A DNA stretch of 42,041 nt from a virus: positions 1 through 42,041 of the IMG/VR virus record IMGVR_UViG_3300025011_000757; one strand, 5' to 3'. The notes under the pieces are model-generated. The model was given only the letters and a program-made list of their open reading frames with translations, was not told the DNA's origin and did no database searches. Shown here piece by piece: positions 5,404 through 12,660 of this stretch. Position 1 is the first letter of the stretch. Every line of letters begins with the position of its first letter. The position numbers and the translations under genes were made by a program.

Positions 5404-7800
5404 ATGATCGTAAATATTAACGGCAAAGCCTTTATCACCACTTGTCCCGCCTTACCAGCTATCGAGACGGGAAACCCGCTTAAATGGCTTAGGGATACTC
5501 AACTACCTACCCTTGATCTTAATGGTATTAAGGACCTGTTTCAGGTCGTTCGTGACCCCATGGTCACATTACAGATATGCCCCGACCGAACCGTCTTTAC
5601 AGGTAACAAGCACGGCCTCGATGATCTTGGTCGTGCCCTCCATGAACTCTATGTTTTACCGCAAAAACGCTTTCAGTTTCGCAAATGGCGAATTACTTAT
5701 CGTCCTCAAGAGAACATTACCTTTGATATTACGTTCGAAAAGGACTCTATCCGATTTTGGCTCACCGTTCCGAAACGTTGGGAGTCATACGCAAAAACAA
5801 AACTGCAAACGGTCTGGCCAAAAGCAACAGTTAAGAGCGGGGAGATCCCCGCCGTAGATCCACATAAAGCTACCTGTTCAGTCCTCTCCCTTAAGAATCA
5901 CAACCTATACTCCTTGGCTATTAACAAGAACGATTTGAAGCCCCTCAATAGTTTACTGGAAGTCTCTAAGGATATCCAAGATGGTGATCTTGCGCGGATC
6001 CAGGTTGTTGCCGTCCCACGTGATAGGCAAGTATGGGAATATGAAGCTCAGAGAGTGGCCAAAAAACATCGTATGGGAGAAGTCCTTATGCGTAATGATG
6101 TAAGTGCTGGAAATTTCTTCGATATACTCCTAAGGTTAATGGATAAGGCCTTTTCTGAGGTATTCGAAACCCTAGGTGGAGTCACTAGTCACGACGGGAA
6201 AGTGAAACTTGATAAAAATCCTGACAATATATTAGCTGTGCTTTTGGAGAAAAATAACCGAGAACTCAAGGAGGCGACAATTCAAAAGATCAATGCGCCG
6301 ATCTTCGAGGGAATGATCCGTGTCGCTGCACAATCAGACGATGAAAAACGCGCCAAGTTTTTAGTCAAAAGCATTTCTAATGCCTATGGAGATCTTACCT
6401 CAGAAAACGAGTTTAAGCGTAGAGATTTAAAAGGTAAAGCGGCATCCCGCGAAATCAATCAAATCAATTCACATAAGGCCCCCATTAACCGCCTCTCGTA
6501 TTCCGTTTTTTCACACGCCGAACTTGGTAAATTGCTTCAGATTCCTGGGGCTGAACTACAAGATGAATTCAAAGCAATTGATCAAGTGCCGCTTCGTGAG
6601 AGCAATCTACCCGAAAGCGTGACAAAGGGTGGGATAGAAATTGGAAGCGCCAAGTTCCACGGTAAGGAAATACCGGTTTATATACCGACAGACAACATTG
6701 AACGCTTATGTTTACCCCGTGTGGTGATCGGTGGAATGGGAACAAGCAAGACGACCGGGTTTGCTGTTAATGTGGCACTCGGAATATACCTAAAAGGTGG
6801 TACCGCCATAGTAATGGACCCGGGCAAAGGGCAGGTATATGATGAACTTTCAAAAGTAGTTCCTGCAGAGCACCTTAAACGTTATCAGATTGGAACCGAT
6901 ATCATTAGCCTTGACTGGCGTGAATCTCTCCACAGTGAGCGCGGAAGAAATCGTTTTGCAAATGCCCTTGTAGGATACATCGATGCAGCCAGTGATGAGG
7001 CCGGTGCCCAAACTGTCCGTTATTGCCGCGCAGCTGCGAAGGCCATCCCTAATGGAAAGCTTGACGAGATAATTCAGCTCTTCCTAGACAAAGGTTATAG
7101 AAAGAGCCTGATTCCCCAAATGCGCCCACACGAACAGGTCCTCTGGAAAAACTTTGACACCTTAGGAGACGGCCGTCAGAATCAAATATCGATGCCAGTC
7201 CTGAATCGCCTTGATATTATAACCGGTGATGACTATTTGATGGAGTGCCTGGAGGATCCGAACGCCATCGGAATTGATTTCGTGGAAGAATTCGATACCC
7301 CAGGGCAAATCGTTATCATCGACATGCCTCTCCAGGAACTAGGTACGGAAGTCGTTGATATCGTGGGATCCCTTATTACGAGTAAGATACAGCTCGCAGT
7401 AAGTCTAAGGAAAAAGGAGCATCCCGTCTTTGTTATCCAAGACGAACCACATCAGTATATGAGAGGTTATAAGACTTGGAAAAACCTCGCAGTTATAAGT
7501 CGGAAGTACCGGGTTTCGTTCAATTGGTTGTTCCACTCTTGGGAGCAGATCCCCAAGGATCTCGCCGTAATCATCAAGAGCGCCTTGCCCCACTATCATA
7601 TCTATACTTCTAGCCAAGAGACATACAAGGCTCTTGCTAAGGAAATTGCACCGTTCACCATCGAGGAAGGGCTTGCTACCCCGTTCTTTTGGGCGATCAA
7701 TGTTATAAGGGATAGTTCCGGGACAGTCGCCCCGTTCTTGGCTCATATGATTCCTCCACCAAGTAAGCAAAAAGGTTTAAAGAAACTAGCGGCAAAATAG
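5404..7800 (+). CDS. HerA/VirD4-like P-loop ATPase (conjugation-type DNA translocase)
   Basis: 798 residues from the ATG at 5404, 9 nt after AAGGAGG; ATG 5398 is too close to that site. An N-terminal region of about 430 residues has no recognised motif apart from a stretch like conjugation ATPases (FWLTVPKRWESYAKTKLQTV). Then come Walker A GGMGTSKTT (about 443-451), a TraG/VirD4-like IVMDPGKGQ (Asp472), and Walker B VFVIQDEPHQY (Asp680, Glu681). The end is a FtsK/TraG-type tail, TSSQETYKALAKEIAPF. No membrane segment is seen. In type IV systems such ATPases recruit or pump DNA or power assembly. No relaxase is visible nearby. VirB4-like or virion-packaging roles are alternatives. Confidence 0.75.
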   Translation: MIVNINGKAFITTCPALPAIETGNPLKWLRDTQLPTLDLNGIKDLFQVVRDPMVTLQICPDRTVFTGNKHGLDDLGRALHELYVLPQKRFQFRKWRITYRPQENITFDITFEKDSIRFWLTVPKRWESYAKTKLQTVWPKATVKSGEIPAVDPHKATCSVLSLKNHNLYSLAINKNDLKPLNSLLEVSKDIQDGDLARIQVVAVPRDRQVWEYEAQRVAKKHRMGEVLMRNDVSAGNFFDILLRLMDKAFSEVFETLGGVTSHDGKVKLDKNPDNILAVLLEKNNRELKEATIQKINAPIFEGMIRVAAQSDDEKRAKFLVKSISNAYGDLTSENEFKRRDLKGKAASREINQINSHKAPINRLSYSVFSHAELGKLLQIPGAELQDEFKAIDQVPLRESNLPESVTKGGIEIGSAKFHGKEIPVYIPTDNIERLCLPRVVIGGMGTSKTTGFAVNVALGIYLKGGTAIVMDPGKGQVYDELSKVVPAEHLKRYQIGTDIISLDWRESLHSERGRNRFANALVGYIDAASDEAGAQTVRYCRAAAKAIPNGKLDEIIQLFLDKGYRKSLIPQMRPHEQVLWKNFDTLGDGRQNQISMPVLNRLDIITGDDYLMECLEDPNAIGIDFVEEFDTPGQIVIIDMPLQELGTEVVDIVGSLITSKIQLAVSLRKKEHPVFVIQDEPHQYMRGYKTWKNLAVISRKYRVSFNWLFHSWEQIPKDLAVIIKSALPHYHIYTSSQETYKALAKEIAPFTIEEGLATPFFWAINVIRDSSGTVAPFLAHMIPPPSKQKGLKKLAAK

Positions 7801-7873
7801 CAAGGTTGGACTAAAGGAATATAACAGGAATATTAATAATTATGAATACTTATCGTGAAGAAGGAGGGATCAT

Positions 7874-8071
7874 ATGTCTTTTAATAAGTCGATACTTCTT
7901 GGGATTGTTGGTGTTTTATTGCTACAGGGTGGTAAGTCATTTATCTCATTGCCCTGGCCTCAGTGGTTGATAGGGATGACTATGGGGATAATCGGCCTTG
8001 GATTACTTATTATTTGGCTCTTTATGGCTGCACTGCGATTAGTAAAAACCCTAAAATTAAAATTCAAATAA
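7874..8071 (+). CDS. Small two-span membrane protein
   Basis: 65 residues with two hydrophobic segments (about 5-24 and 30-54) separated by SLPWPQW, then a basic end KTLKLKFK. GAAGGAGGG precedes the ATG. It lies 73 nt after the ATPase gene, on the same strand, and 25 nt before the next gene. Holin-like size, but its location suggests a subunit of the membrane cassette. Confidence 0.65.
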   Translation: MSFNKSILLGIVGVLLLQGGKSFISLPWPQWLIGMTMGIIGLGLLIIWLFMAALRLVKTLKLKFK

Positions 8072-8096
8072 ATCTTGATATGAGGGGGTTAGTCTT

Positions 8097-8435
8097 ATGA
8101 ACTATATTTATCACGACGATATTTATTTCGATGAAATTAAGGAGTCAGTAGAAGCCAAGGAACAACGGTGGGTTAATCTAATTAATGAATATCATAATAG
8201 AAGATGGACGATAGATGAAATGCAAACTGTCATGGAAGACATTCAGGAATATTTAAACAGCGAATTCCCTCGTGAAAAGAAAATGGATATGCACGAATTC
8301 AAGTTTGCATTTGACCTTTTTGCAAGGGCAGCACTAGCAATTTTTGATGCTTATAGAGGAGTGCAAGAATTTGATGAAAGGTATATCGCATCGAATTTGG
8401 CAGCTACCTTAATCCATTTAAAGCCTAAGGATTAA
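8097..8435 (+). CDS. Acidic protein of unknown function
   Basis: 112 residues, soluble, largely helical and acidic, beginning MNYIYHDDIYFDEIKESVEA, with a tryptophan-rich segment (WVNLINEYHNRRWTIDEMQ). GAGGGGG lies 9 nt before the ATG. It is the last gene of the rightward cassette, followed by 410 bp of noncoding DNA with origin-like repeats. I do not recognise it; small acidic proteins at such positions can be regulators or anti-defence proteins, but nothing here shows that. Confidence 0.6.
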   Translation: MNYIYHDDIYFDEIKESVEAKEQRWVNLINEYHNRRWTIDEMQTVMEDIQEYLNSEFPREKKMDMHEFKFAFDLFARAALAIFDAYRGVQEFDERYIASNLAATLIHLKPKD

Positions 8436-8463
8436 TAATAAACAAGCTAAATAACAAACTCAC

Positions 8464-8506
8464 TACCCCCTCCGCTCTGGCTCCTGCGGGCCGCGCTATG
8501 GGGGTA
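8464..8506. repeat. GC-rich hairpin, nick-site-like
   Basis: TACCCCC (8464-8470) and GGGGGTA (8500-8506) form perfect 7-bp arms around a 29-nt GC-rich interior that can pair further (GGC/GCC). It stands out from the AT-rich surroundings and has no U-tract. The C5/G5 arms recall oriT or rolling-circle hairpins, but no relaxase or Rep is seen. Confidence 0.5.
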
Positions 8507-8650
8507 TATTTATGCCTATTTTCGAGGGGTATTTTAATTAAGAAAAATGGGGCAAAAAGGGTATATGTTCCCGCGTCAAAAACGAGTTTTTTTCTATTAG
8601 CTCAACGATGCTCTAAGCCATGGCGCGCAAGGGTTTAATAGTTTTCCAAG

Positions 8651-8703
8651 AGTAGATTAAGGCGTAGATTAAGAACAAAGCTTAATCTACGCCTTAATCT
8701 ACT
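8651..8703. repeat. Perfect 23-bp inverted repeat built of 12-bp repeats
   Basis: The arms at 8651-8673 and 8681-8703 are exact complements around the 7-nt loop AACAAAG. Each arm contains TAGATTAAG twice, 12 bp apart, and a third, slightly altered unit (CCTTAATTTAC) follows the right arm. No T-tract and no coding sequence. A single-strand origin, a binding array for a replication or transfer protein, or a large operator are possible. Confidence 0.75.
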
Positions 8704-8769
8704 CCTTAATTTACATTTATGCGATGGTCCATGGCGAAAGTCGGGGGCTGTTTTTATGCATAAAGAAAG

Positions 8770-8798
8770 GCCCCCATCGCTGGAGCAACGATGGGGGC
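8770..8798 (-). terminator. Terminator of the leftward small gene
   Basis: GCCCCCATCG and CGATGGGGGC form a 10-bp perfect stem with a 9-nt loop, followed in the leftward direction by CTTTCTTTAT. It lies 48 bp beyond the stop of the gene at 8846. Confidence 0.75.
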
Positions 8799-8845
8799 GA
8801 AGAAAGAGAAGAGAAAAGTCATTGGCTAATATACTCCCCAGGTTC

Positions 8846-9094
8846 CTACATCTTATACAGATACCACTTGCAAGTACCCAGCTCGAATTTGATCTCGAAC
8901 GGCTTAAGCTCTCTCTTGATCTCGCTCTGGCATCGGAAGCAGGGCATTCGATTGCCGGCGAGCTTCTCTTCGGTAACTGAGAGGACCTGCTTAATCTTTA
9001 GGGTTTCGCCATTGAGCTTGAAGCGGAGTGGGTGGGGCGTGCCGTCGGTTTCGAAGTGGGCTAGGACGGAGATGGGGGTTGAGAGGATTTTCAT
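8846..9094 (-). CDS. Small conserved-looking protein of unknown function
   Basis: 82 residues starting MKILSTPISVLAHFETDGTP, with the second half containing CFRCQSEIKRELKPFEIKFE. The start at 9094-9092 has AAGGAG 10 nt upstream. The single CxxC pair is too little for a zinc ribbon. It stands alone, with its own terminator at 8770-8798, opposite in direction to the genes around it. Codon use is GC-richer than its neighbours, which suggests separate acquisition. I recognise no family with confidence. Confidence 0.6.
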   Translation of the reverse strand: MKILSTPISVLAHFETDGTPHPLRFKLNGETLKIKQVLSVTEEKLAGNRMPCFRCQSEIKRELKPFEIKFELGTCKWYLYKM

Positions 9095-9217
9095 GGTTTG
9101 TGGGCTCCTTATATTAATCTGCTCGTCATACAATATAACCATGATCTTTTATCTTGCATATACTTAAACTATACCATAAAATTAAGAGCATACGTAATTG
9201 AAAGTGGTGTTGTCGAT

Positions 9218-9907
9218 ATGTTAAGCGATAGAGATATAAAAAAGTTAGCTCAAGAGAAGCAAATTATTGTGCCCTTCATTGAATCTAATTGCAGTGGGGC
9301 TACCGCCGATCTTACTCTCAGTAAAATTGCAAGCATACAATTAGAAAGTAAAGATATTATCGTACTTAGTCAAGATATGAAGGAATTTTACAAAGAAATT
9401 GATATTAGTTGTGAAGACTTAATATTAAACCCTGGCTCATCCGCCCTAATCCAAACTCACGAAACATTATCCGTCCCAGTCAATTTAAGCGCTCGTATTT
9501 TTCCCCGTTATGGCGTAACAATGATGGGGCTCAACATATCAGAGGTTTACTTAAATCCCGGATACAGAGGAATACCCTCGTTCCTGATTACAAATCACAG
9601 CAAATCACCAATCCAACTGATCGCTGGATTAAGAATCGTGCAGATTTGCTTCTATAGATTAAGCTCTGAATCAGATAAACCTTATCCGCTTCAAGAAGAC
9701 GCAAAGTATTTGGATGAAAAAACCATCAGTACCCCTAAAATTCATCTAGATCGTGAAGTTAGGGCTTTTCTAGAGGAAAAAGGAGTGACTAGTATCGGGC
9801 AAGGTGTAGTTAAGGATCTAAACGAATTCTTAGTTAAAGAGATTGATGATTCCTCCAATCGACTTGTGCAAAAACTATTAGCCAAATTTGACAATAGGAG
9901 CACTTGA
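9218..9907 (+). CDS. dCTP deaminase/dUTPase-fold protein, probably not a deaminase
   Basis: 229 residues. MLSDRDIKKL and GATADLTLSKI match the start of dCTP deaminases. Segment 92-147 (ARIFPRYGVTMMGLNIS through IAGLRIVQICF) is the trimeric dUTPase-like core. In active enzymes the motif is IDPGWxG with a Glu two strands on; here it is LNPGYRG (113-118) and SFLITN, so the Asp and Glu are replaced. A C-terminal extension of about 70 residues (160-229) is not part of the fold. Ligand sensing or regulation is more likely than deamination. The ribosome site is weak. Its stop overlaps the start of the membrane gene after it. Confidence 0.7.
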   Translation: MLSDRDIKKLAQEKQIIVPFIESNCSGATADLTLSKIASIQLESKDIIVLSQDMKEFYKEIDISCEDLILNPGSSALIQTHETLSVPVNLSARIFPRYGVTMMGLNISEVYLNPGYRGIPSFLITNHSKSPIQLIAGLRIVQICFYRLSSESDKPYPLQEDAKYLDEKTISTPKIHLDREVRAFLEEKGVTSIGQGVVKDLNEFLVKEIDDSSNRLVQKLLAKFDNRST

Positions 9908-10281
9908 TGGGAGCAGAGGATTTTGTTAAGAAAAGCATAAAAGAAGAAGTTATTAAGTCTACAATTCAACGCTATACGCTTCAAGGTGGATTGAACTTAA
10001 ACTCTGATGAACTTATTAGTTTTTTGCAATCTGAGGGTAACATAGATTCTGAGGTTAATGGAGCTCTCTCGAATCTAAAGGCAGAGTGGAAAAGCCAATA
10101 TAAATTAGATAATAGACGAGATATTAAAGTGGAAATCTTCTTTCAGCTGATAATTTTGTTCTGCACCGCTATGCTATGCGCACTGATTAATGAAAAACTC
10201 TGGAACTTCGTAGCGGCTATTATATTTCTCCAAATACTAATACAAGCATTCTATTTACTTCGATTATATCATAAGGATTAG
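9907..10281 (+). CDS. Two-span membrane protein coupled to the deaminase-fold gene
   Basis: 124 residues from ATG 9907; GGAG lies 6 nt upstream. The start shares a base with the TGA stop of the preceding gene, so the two are coupled. The N-terminal 75 residues are soluble and charged; the C-terminal part has two membrane segments (about 78-96, VEIFFQLIILFCTAMLCAL, and 100-120). The layout of a soluble domain plus a 2-TM end is common among effectors of abortive or exclusion systems. No known family is recognised. A terminator follows at 10312-10345. Confidence 0.65.
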   Translation: MGAEDFVKKSIKEEVIKSTIQRYTLQGGLNLNSDELISFLQSEGNIDSEVNGALSNLKAEWKSQYKLDNRRDIKVEIFFQLIILFCTAMLCALINEKLWNFVAAIIFLQILIQAFYLLRLYHKD

Positions 10282-10311
10282 GATAATAATCACAAACCAA
10301 TAAACGCCAAA

Positions 10312-10345
10312 AAAGCCCTCCTACCATTTCTGGCAGGAGGGCTTT
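10312..10345. terminator. Bidirectional terminator between convergent genes
   Basis: AAAGCCCTCCTACCA pairs with TGGCAGGAGGGCTTT (one mismatch, loop TTTC), with A- and T-rich flanks. It separates the rightward membrane gene from the end of the leftward lysis module. Confidence 0.8.
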
Positions 10346-10351
10346 CGTATG

Positions 10352-10774
10352 TTAATCTTGCGCAATAGGAGAGACTTGGTCGTTATCCGCGGATGCGCTG
10401 GGCTGAGGTGTAATAATAGGAGGGCTAACGTCAGTCACTTGTGCTTTATATATAATAGGCTCAAAAGTATTGAGGGTAACGGGTATAGGTTGCGTCGAGC
10501 TAGGTTGACTAATATTATGCGTCCCGGCTGCAGTAATGGCGATCAAGAACGAATTCAGCACGGCAAGCCCTATCGCCTCAACCGTAAAATTACCTGCTAC
10601 GTACAACGTAAACGACTGGATCGACAACGCGATAAACACGGCCAAGAGCCTGATCCACCAGTCACTAAGATGCTTCTGGATCGGTTCCTTGAAGAACTGG
10701 ACTAAGAGATAGGTCATGGCCACGAGTCCGGCAAAGCTCCCCAGGTATGGCGTGGTAAATAGATCTGATGGCAT
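10352..10774 (-). CDS. Phage holin-like protein
   Basis: 140 residues from the ATG at 10774-10772, which has AAGGAG 9 nt upstream; upstream ATGs are too close to that site. It has two or three membrane segments (SFAGLVAMTYLLVQFF; LLAVFIALSIQSFTLYVAG; IGLAVLNSFLIAITAAG) and a proline-rich tail. The N-terminal pattern FTTPYLGSFAGL is typical of clostridial phage holins. It is the last gene of the leftward lysis module, after the DUF6527, amidase and XhlA genes. The holin would permeabilise the membrane to release the amidase, which lacks a signal peptide. Confidence 0.75.
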   Translation of the reverse strand: MPSDLFTTPYLGSFAGLVAMTYLLVQFFKEPIQKHLSDWWIRLLAVFIALSIQSFTLYVAGNFTVEAIGLAVLNSFLIAITAAGTHNISQPSSTQPIPVTLNTFEPIIYKAQVTDVSPPIITPQPSASADNDQVSPIAQD

Positions 10775-10798
10775 ATTGGTCATCTCCTTTTTCATTTT

Positions 10799-10812
10799 GG
10801 CAAGCGCTTGCC
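10799..10812. repeat. 14-bp perfect palindrome
   Basis: GGCAAGCGCTTGCC lies between the stop of the DUF6527 gene and the holin ribosome site. It could be a weak hairpin tuning holin translation or an operator; no T-tract follows. Confidence 0.4.
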
Positions 10813-10815
10813 GAT

Positions 10816-11106
10816 TTAATCTACCTCTGGTAATTCAACCGTCTGCCCTGCTAAAGCGTGAGCAGAATCACTTAGAAATTGGATTTTTCCATCGGTCACA
10901 AAGCTATGGCAAAGTGTCTTTACTGTGGCATCGTCCCCCCTAACGCCCCGGACTAGAATAGAAGGAGAAATAGTTGGCTTTTCTAAATTGCCATTCCATT
11001 GCCAGCCACCAGGAGTATTGACCGTGACATTATGCCATCCCTTACAACCAGGGCACATAATACTTAACGATGGGTAGACACCGTAAGTCCCTTCTTTAGC
11101 TTTCAA
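10816..11106 (-). CDS. DUF6527 family phage protein
   Basis: 96 residues. MCPGCKGWH, WQWNGNLEKPTISPSI and LCHSFVTDGKIQFLSDSAHA are the conserved features of DUF6527, a small phage family with a putative metal site formed by the CPGC and CH residues. Start is TTG at 11106-11104, 10 nt after AAAGGAG. Function is unknown; it is often found in phage lysis or tail regions, here between amidase and holin. Confidence 0.8.
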   Translation of the reverse strand: MKAKEGTYGVYPSLSIMCPGCKGWHNVTVNTPGGWQWNGNLEKPTISPSILVRGVRGDDATVKTLCHSFVTDGKIQFLSDSAHALAGQTVELPEVD

Positions 11107-11168
11107 TAATCCTCAACTCCTTTAGCAAGATGTAAATTCACCGTTATGGAGAAACCCGCGATAATCTT

Positions 11169-11921
11169 TTACCCCAAATACTTTCCAACCGCTGCAGCCG
11201 TATCGAACTTTGTTTTCCCCGTCAGCAACGTTTCGTTCGGGTGCCCCGTAGTAGCCCCACCGATCACGATCAGGTGCTTTGCTTTCATAGCGTCTGTCGG
11301 AATAGTTCGCGTGGCGCCTTGGCGGGTAAAGTTCGCCACGCCACCGAGCTTAGCGTCGATATCCTTTGCGGCCCACTCGTCCTCCGCTGAAAACTTCAAA
11401 ATAGCTACTTCTAACACGTCGTTCTTCCCTTCCAAATCCCGAAATAACCTATCCCAAGGAAATCCTGCGCCTGGGCAATTAGCCTTGTTAACGCTATCGA
11501 TCCGGTAATGCCCGATGATGTTATCGCGGGTCACAGGTATACCTAACGTCTCAATCAGCCACCGGTGCAAGGCAAGCGTCGCCTGGTACTGTGGCTCAGG
11601 CATTACATCCCCCGCGCGCCCTTCGTGTTCGATGCTGACCGTGTAATAGTTAGGATTCACTCCTGTAAGCAACGGCCAGTCAGGTTTACTGACTCCACCA
11701 TTTGCCCATGCAGGATTATCTAGGCTGACGTATTGATGTATGTCTCCATTTTTACCCACGCCAAAGTGAGAGCTAACTTGACTTACTGGATTGGCGAACC
11801 ATGAGTCGGTACCAGCTAGTGTCCCCTGCATGATGTGGTTGACGATTGCTATGGTTTTCAACTTTTTAGATACTGCGCTGAAATGGGGAGATCCGATCCA
11901 TTTAATGTTAGGCTTATTCAT
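11169..11921 (-). CDS. Endolysin: N-acetylmuramoyl-L-alanine amidase
   Basis: 250 residues. The N-terminal two thirds are an Amidase_2/PGRP-like domain: zinc ligands His29 (IVNHIM), His138 (IIGHYRIDS) and Cys149 (KANCPG) are all present, with the expected SIEHEG and HFGVGKNGDIHQYV strands. The C-terminal about 75 residues (VAILKFSAEDEWAAKDID, HLIVIGGATTG, KTKFDTAAAV) look like a cell-wall-binding module of the CWB2 type. It cleaves the bond between MurNAc and L-Ala. No signal peptide; release depends on the holin. It lies 16 nt after XhlA. Confidence 0.9.
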   Translation of the reverse strand: MNKPNIKWIGSPHFSAVSKKLKTIAIVNHIMQGTLAGTDSWFANPVSQVSSHFGVGKNGDIHQYVSLDNPAWANGGVSKPDWPLLTGVNPNYYTVSIEHEGRAGDVMPEPQYQATLALHRWLIETLGIPVTRDNIIGHYRIDSVNKANCPGAGFPWDRLFRDLEGKNDVLEVAILKFSAEDEWAAKDIDAKLGGVANFTRQGATRTIPTDAMKAKHLIVIGGATTGHPNETLLTGKTKFDTAAAVGKYLG

Positions 11922-11937
11922 TTTTATCGCCTTCTCT

Positions 11938-12198
11938 CTATTTAATCATCGCCACTGTTAAACCCACGATCACACCGGAAACAATAGGTAAAACAATAAG
12001 CAGCCACCCAGGTACTTGACCTTTCGTAGCTGCTTTTAGCTCATCGAACGCTTTATCGTTTTCGTTTTTGTATTTCGCAAGATCCTCTTTAGTAACGTAA
12101 CTCCCGGCTATTAGGACTCTCAAATCATTTACTGCGTCCCATATCTTGCCCAATGACTGGATTATGTCGCTTACGTCTTTGTCCGACACTGGAATCAC
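11938..12198 (-). CDS. XhlA-like lysis-associated membrane protein
   Basis: 86 residues: an N-terminal helical/coiled-coil part (1-60, DIIQSLGKIWDAVNDLRVLI, KNENDKAFDELKAATKG) and one C-terminal membrane segment (about 64-85). This is the XhlA layout known from PBSX-type lysis cassettes, where it cooperates with holin and amidase. The start is GTG at 12198; a GTG three codons later has a better-spaced AGGTGAT. First gene of the lysis cassette. Confidence 0.8.
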   Translation of the reverse strand: MIPVSDKDVSDIIQSLGKIWDAVNDLRVLIAGSYVTKEDLAKYKNENDKAFDELKAATKGQVPGWLLIVLPIVSGVIVGLTVAMIK

Positions 12199-12239
12199 CT
12201 AACCTTTCCACCTCTTTCGTTTGCTACCCATAAAAAATA

Positions 12240-12256
12240 ATCGCCTCGTTGGCGAT
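12240..12256 (-). terminator. Terminator upstream of the lysis cassette
   Basis: ATCGCC/GGCGAT, loop of 5 nt, flanked leftward by TATTTTTTATG. It would stop leftward transcripts coming from the accessory island, implying that XhlA onward has its own promoter or relies on antitermination. Confidence 0.6.
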
Positions 12257-12276
12257 AAAAATAAACTCGAAATGCG

Positions 12277-12308
12277 AAAGACGCTAAAGATTAAACTTCA
12301 GCGTCTTT
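12277..12308. terminator. Hairpin at the end of the XRE gene
   Basis: AAAGACGCT pairs with AGCGTCTTT (9 bp); the XRE stop codon (12293-12291) is in the 14-nt loop. T-rich on the rightward side (TTTTTTG), so it can also end rightward transcription. Confidence 0.6.
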
Positions 12309-12503
12309 TTTGTGTTCCAGGAGTTCTCCGATTTCTACGTCCAAGTAGTTACAAAGTTTGTCTAATGTATCCAGGTCAACCCTCTTTGCGCGTCCGTGAT
12401 ACAACTCCGCCACGGTATTTCGAGCAAGTCCCGTGCCCTCCAGAACATCCGATATCTTCAGCCGCTTCCTCCCCATTACCTCGCTCAATTTATTTTCAAT
12501 CAA
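12291..12503 (-). CDS. XRE-family HTH regulator
   Basis: 70 residues from TTG at 12503-12501, with GAGGAA about 9 nt upstream; GTG at 12512 and the ATG of MGRKRL are alternatives. KISDVLEGTGLARNTVAELY then HGRAKRVDLDTLDKLCNYLD is a YozG/Cro-type helix-turn-helix. It diverges from the gene at 12661 across a control region with repeated AAGTTGATTAAA-like elements, so it probably represses both. Confidence 0.75.
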   Translation of the reverse strand: MIENKLSEVMGRKRLKISDVLEGTGLARNTVAELYHGRAKRVDLDTLDKLCNYLDVEIGELLEHKKDAEV

Positions 12504-12533
12504 TGCTATCACTTCCTCAAAAATAATAATAAC

Positions 12534-12640
12534 AAAGTTGATTAAATCCGTCAAGAAGTTAATTGTTTTAGTTGACTTCTTGGTTTATTTCCTGTATATT
12601 ATAGATAAGAAGTTGTTTATTCCTAATAACAAGTTGATTA
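12534..12640 (+). promoter_or_regulatory. Divergent promoter region with repeated operator elements
   Basis: A rightward promoter TTGACT (12572-12577), 17-bp spacer, TATATT (12595-12600) is clear. GTTGATTAAA occurs at both ends, near 12536 and 12631, with related GTTAATTG and GTTGTTTA copies between. CAAGAAGT and ACTTCTTG form an inverted repeat around the -35 box. These are probable sites for the XRE protein. Confidence 0.6.
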
Positions 12641-12660
12641 AAGCAGAGGAGGAAACGAAG

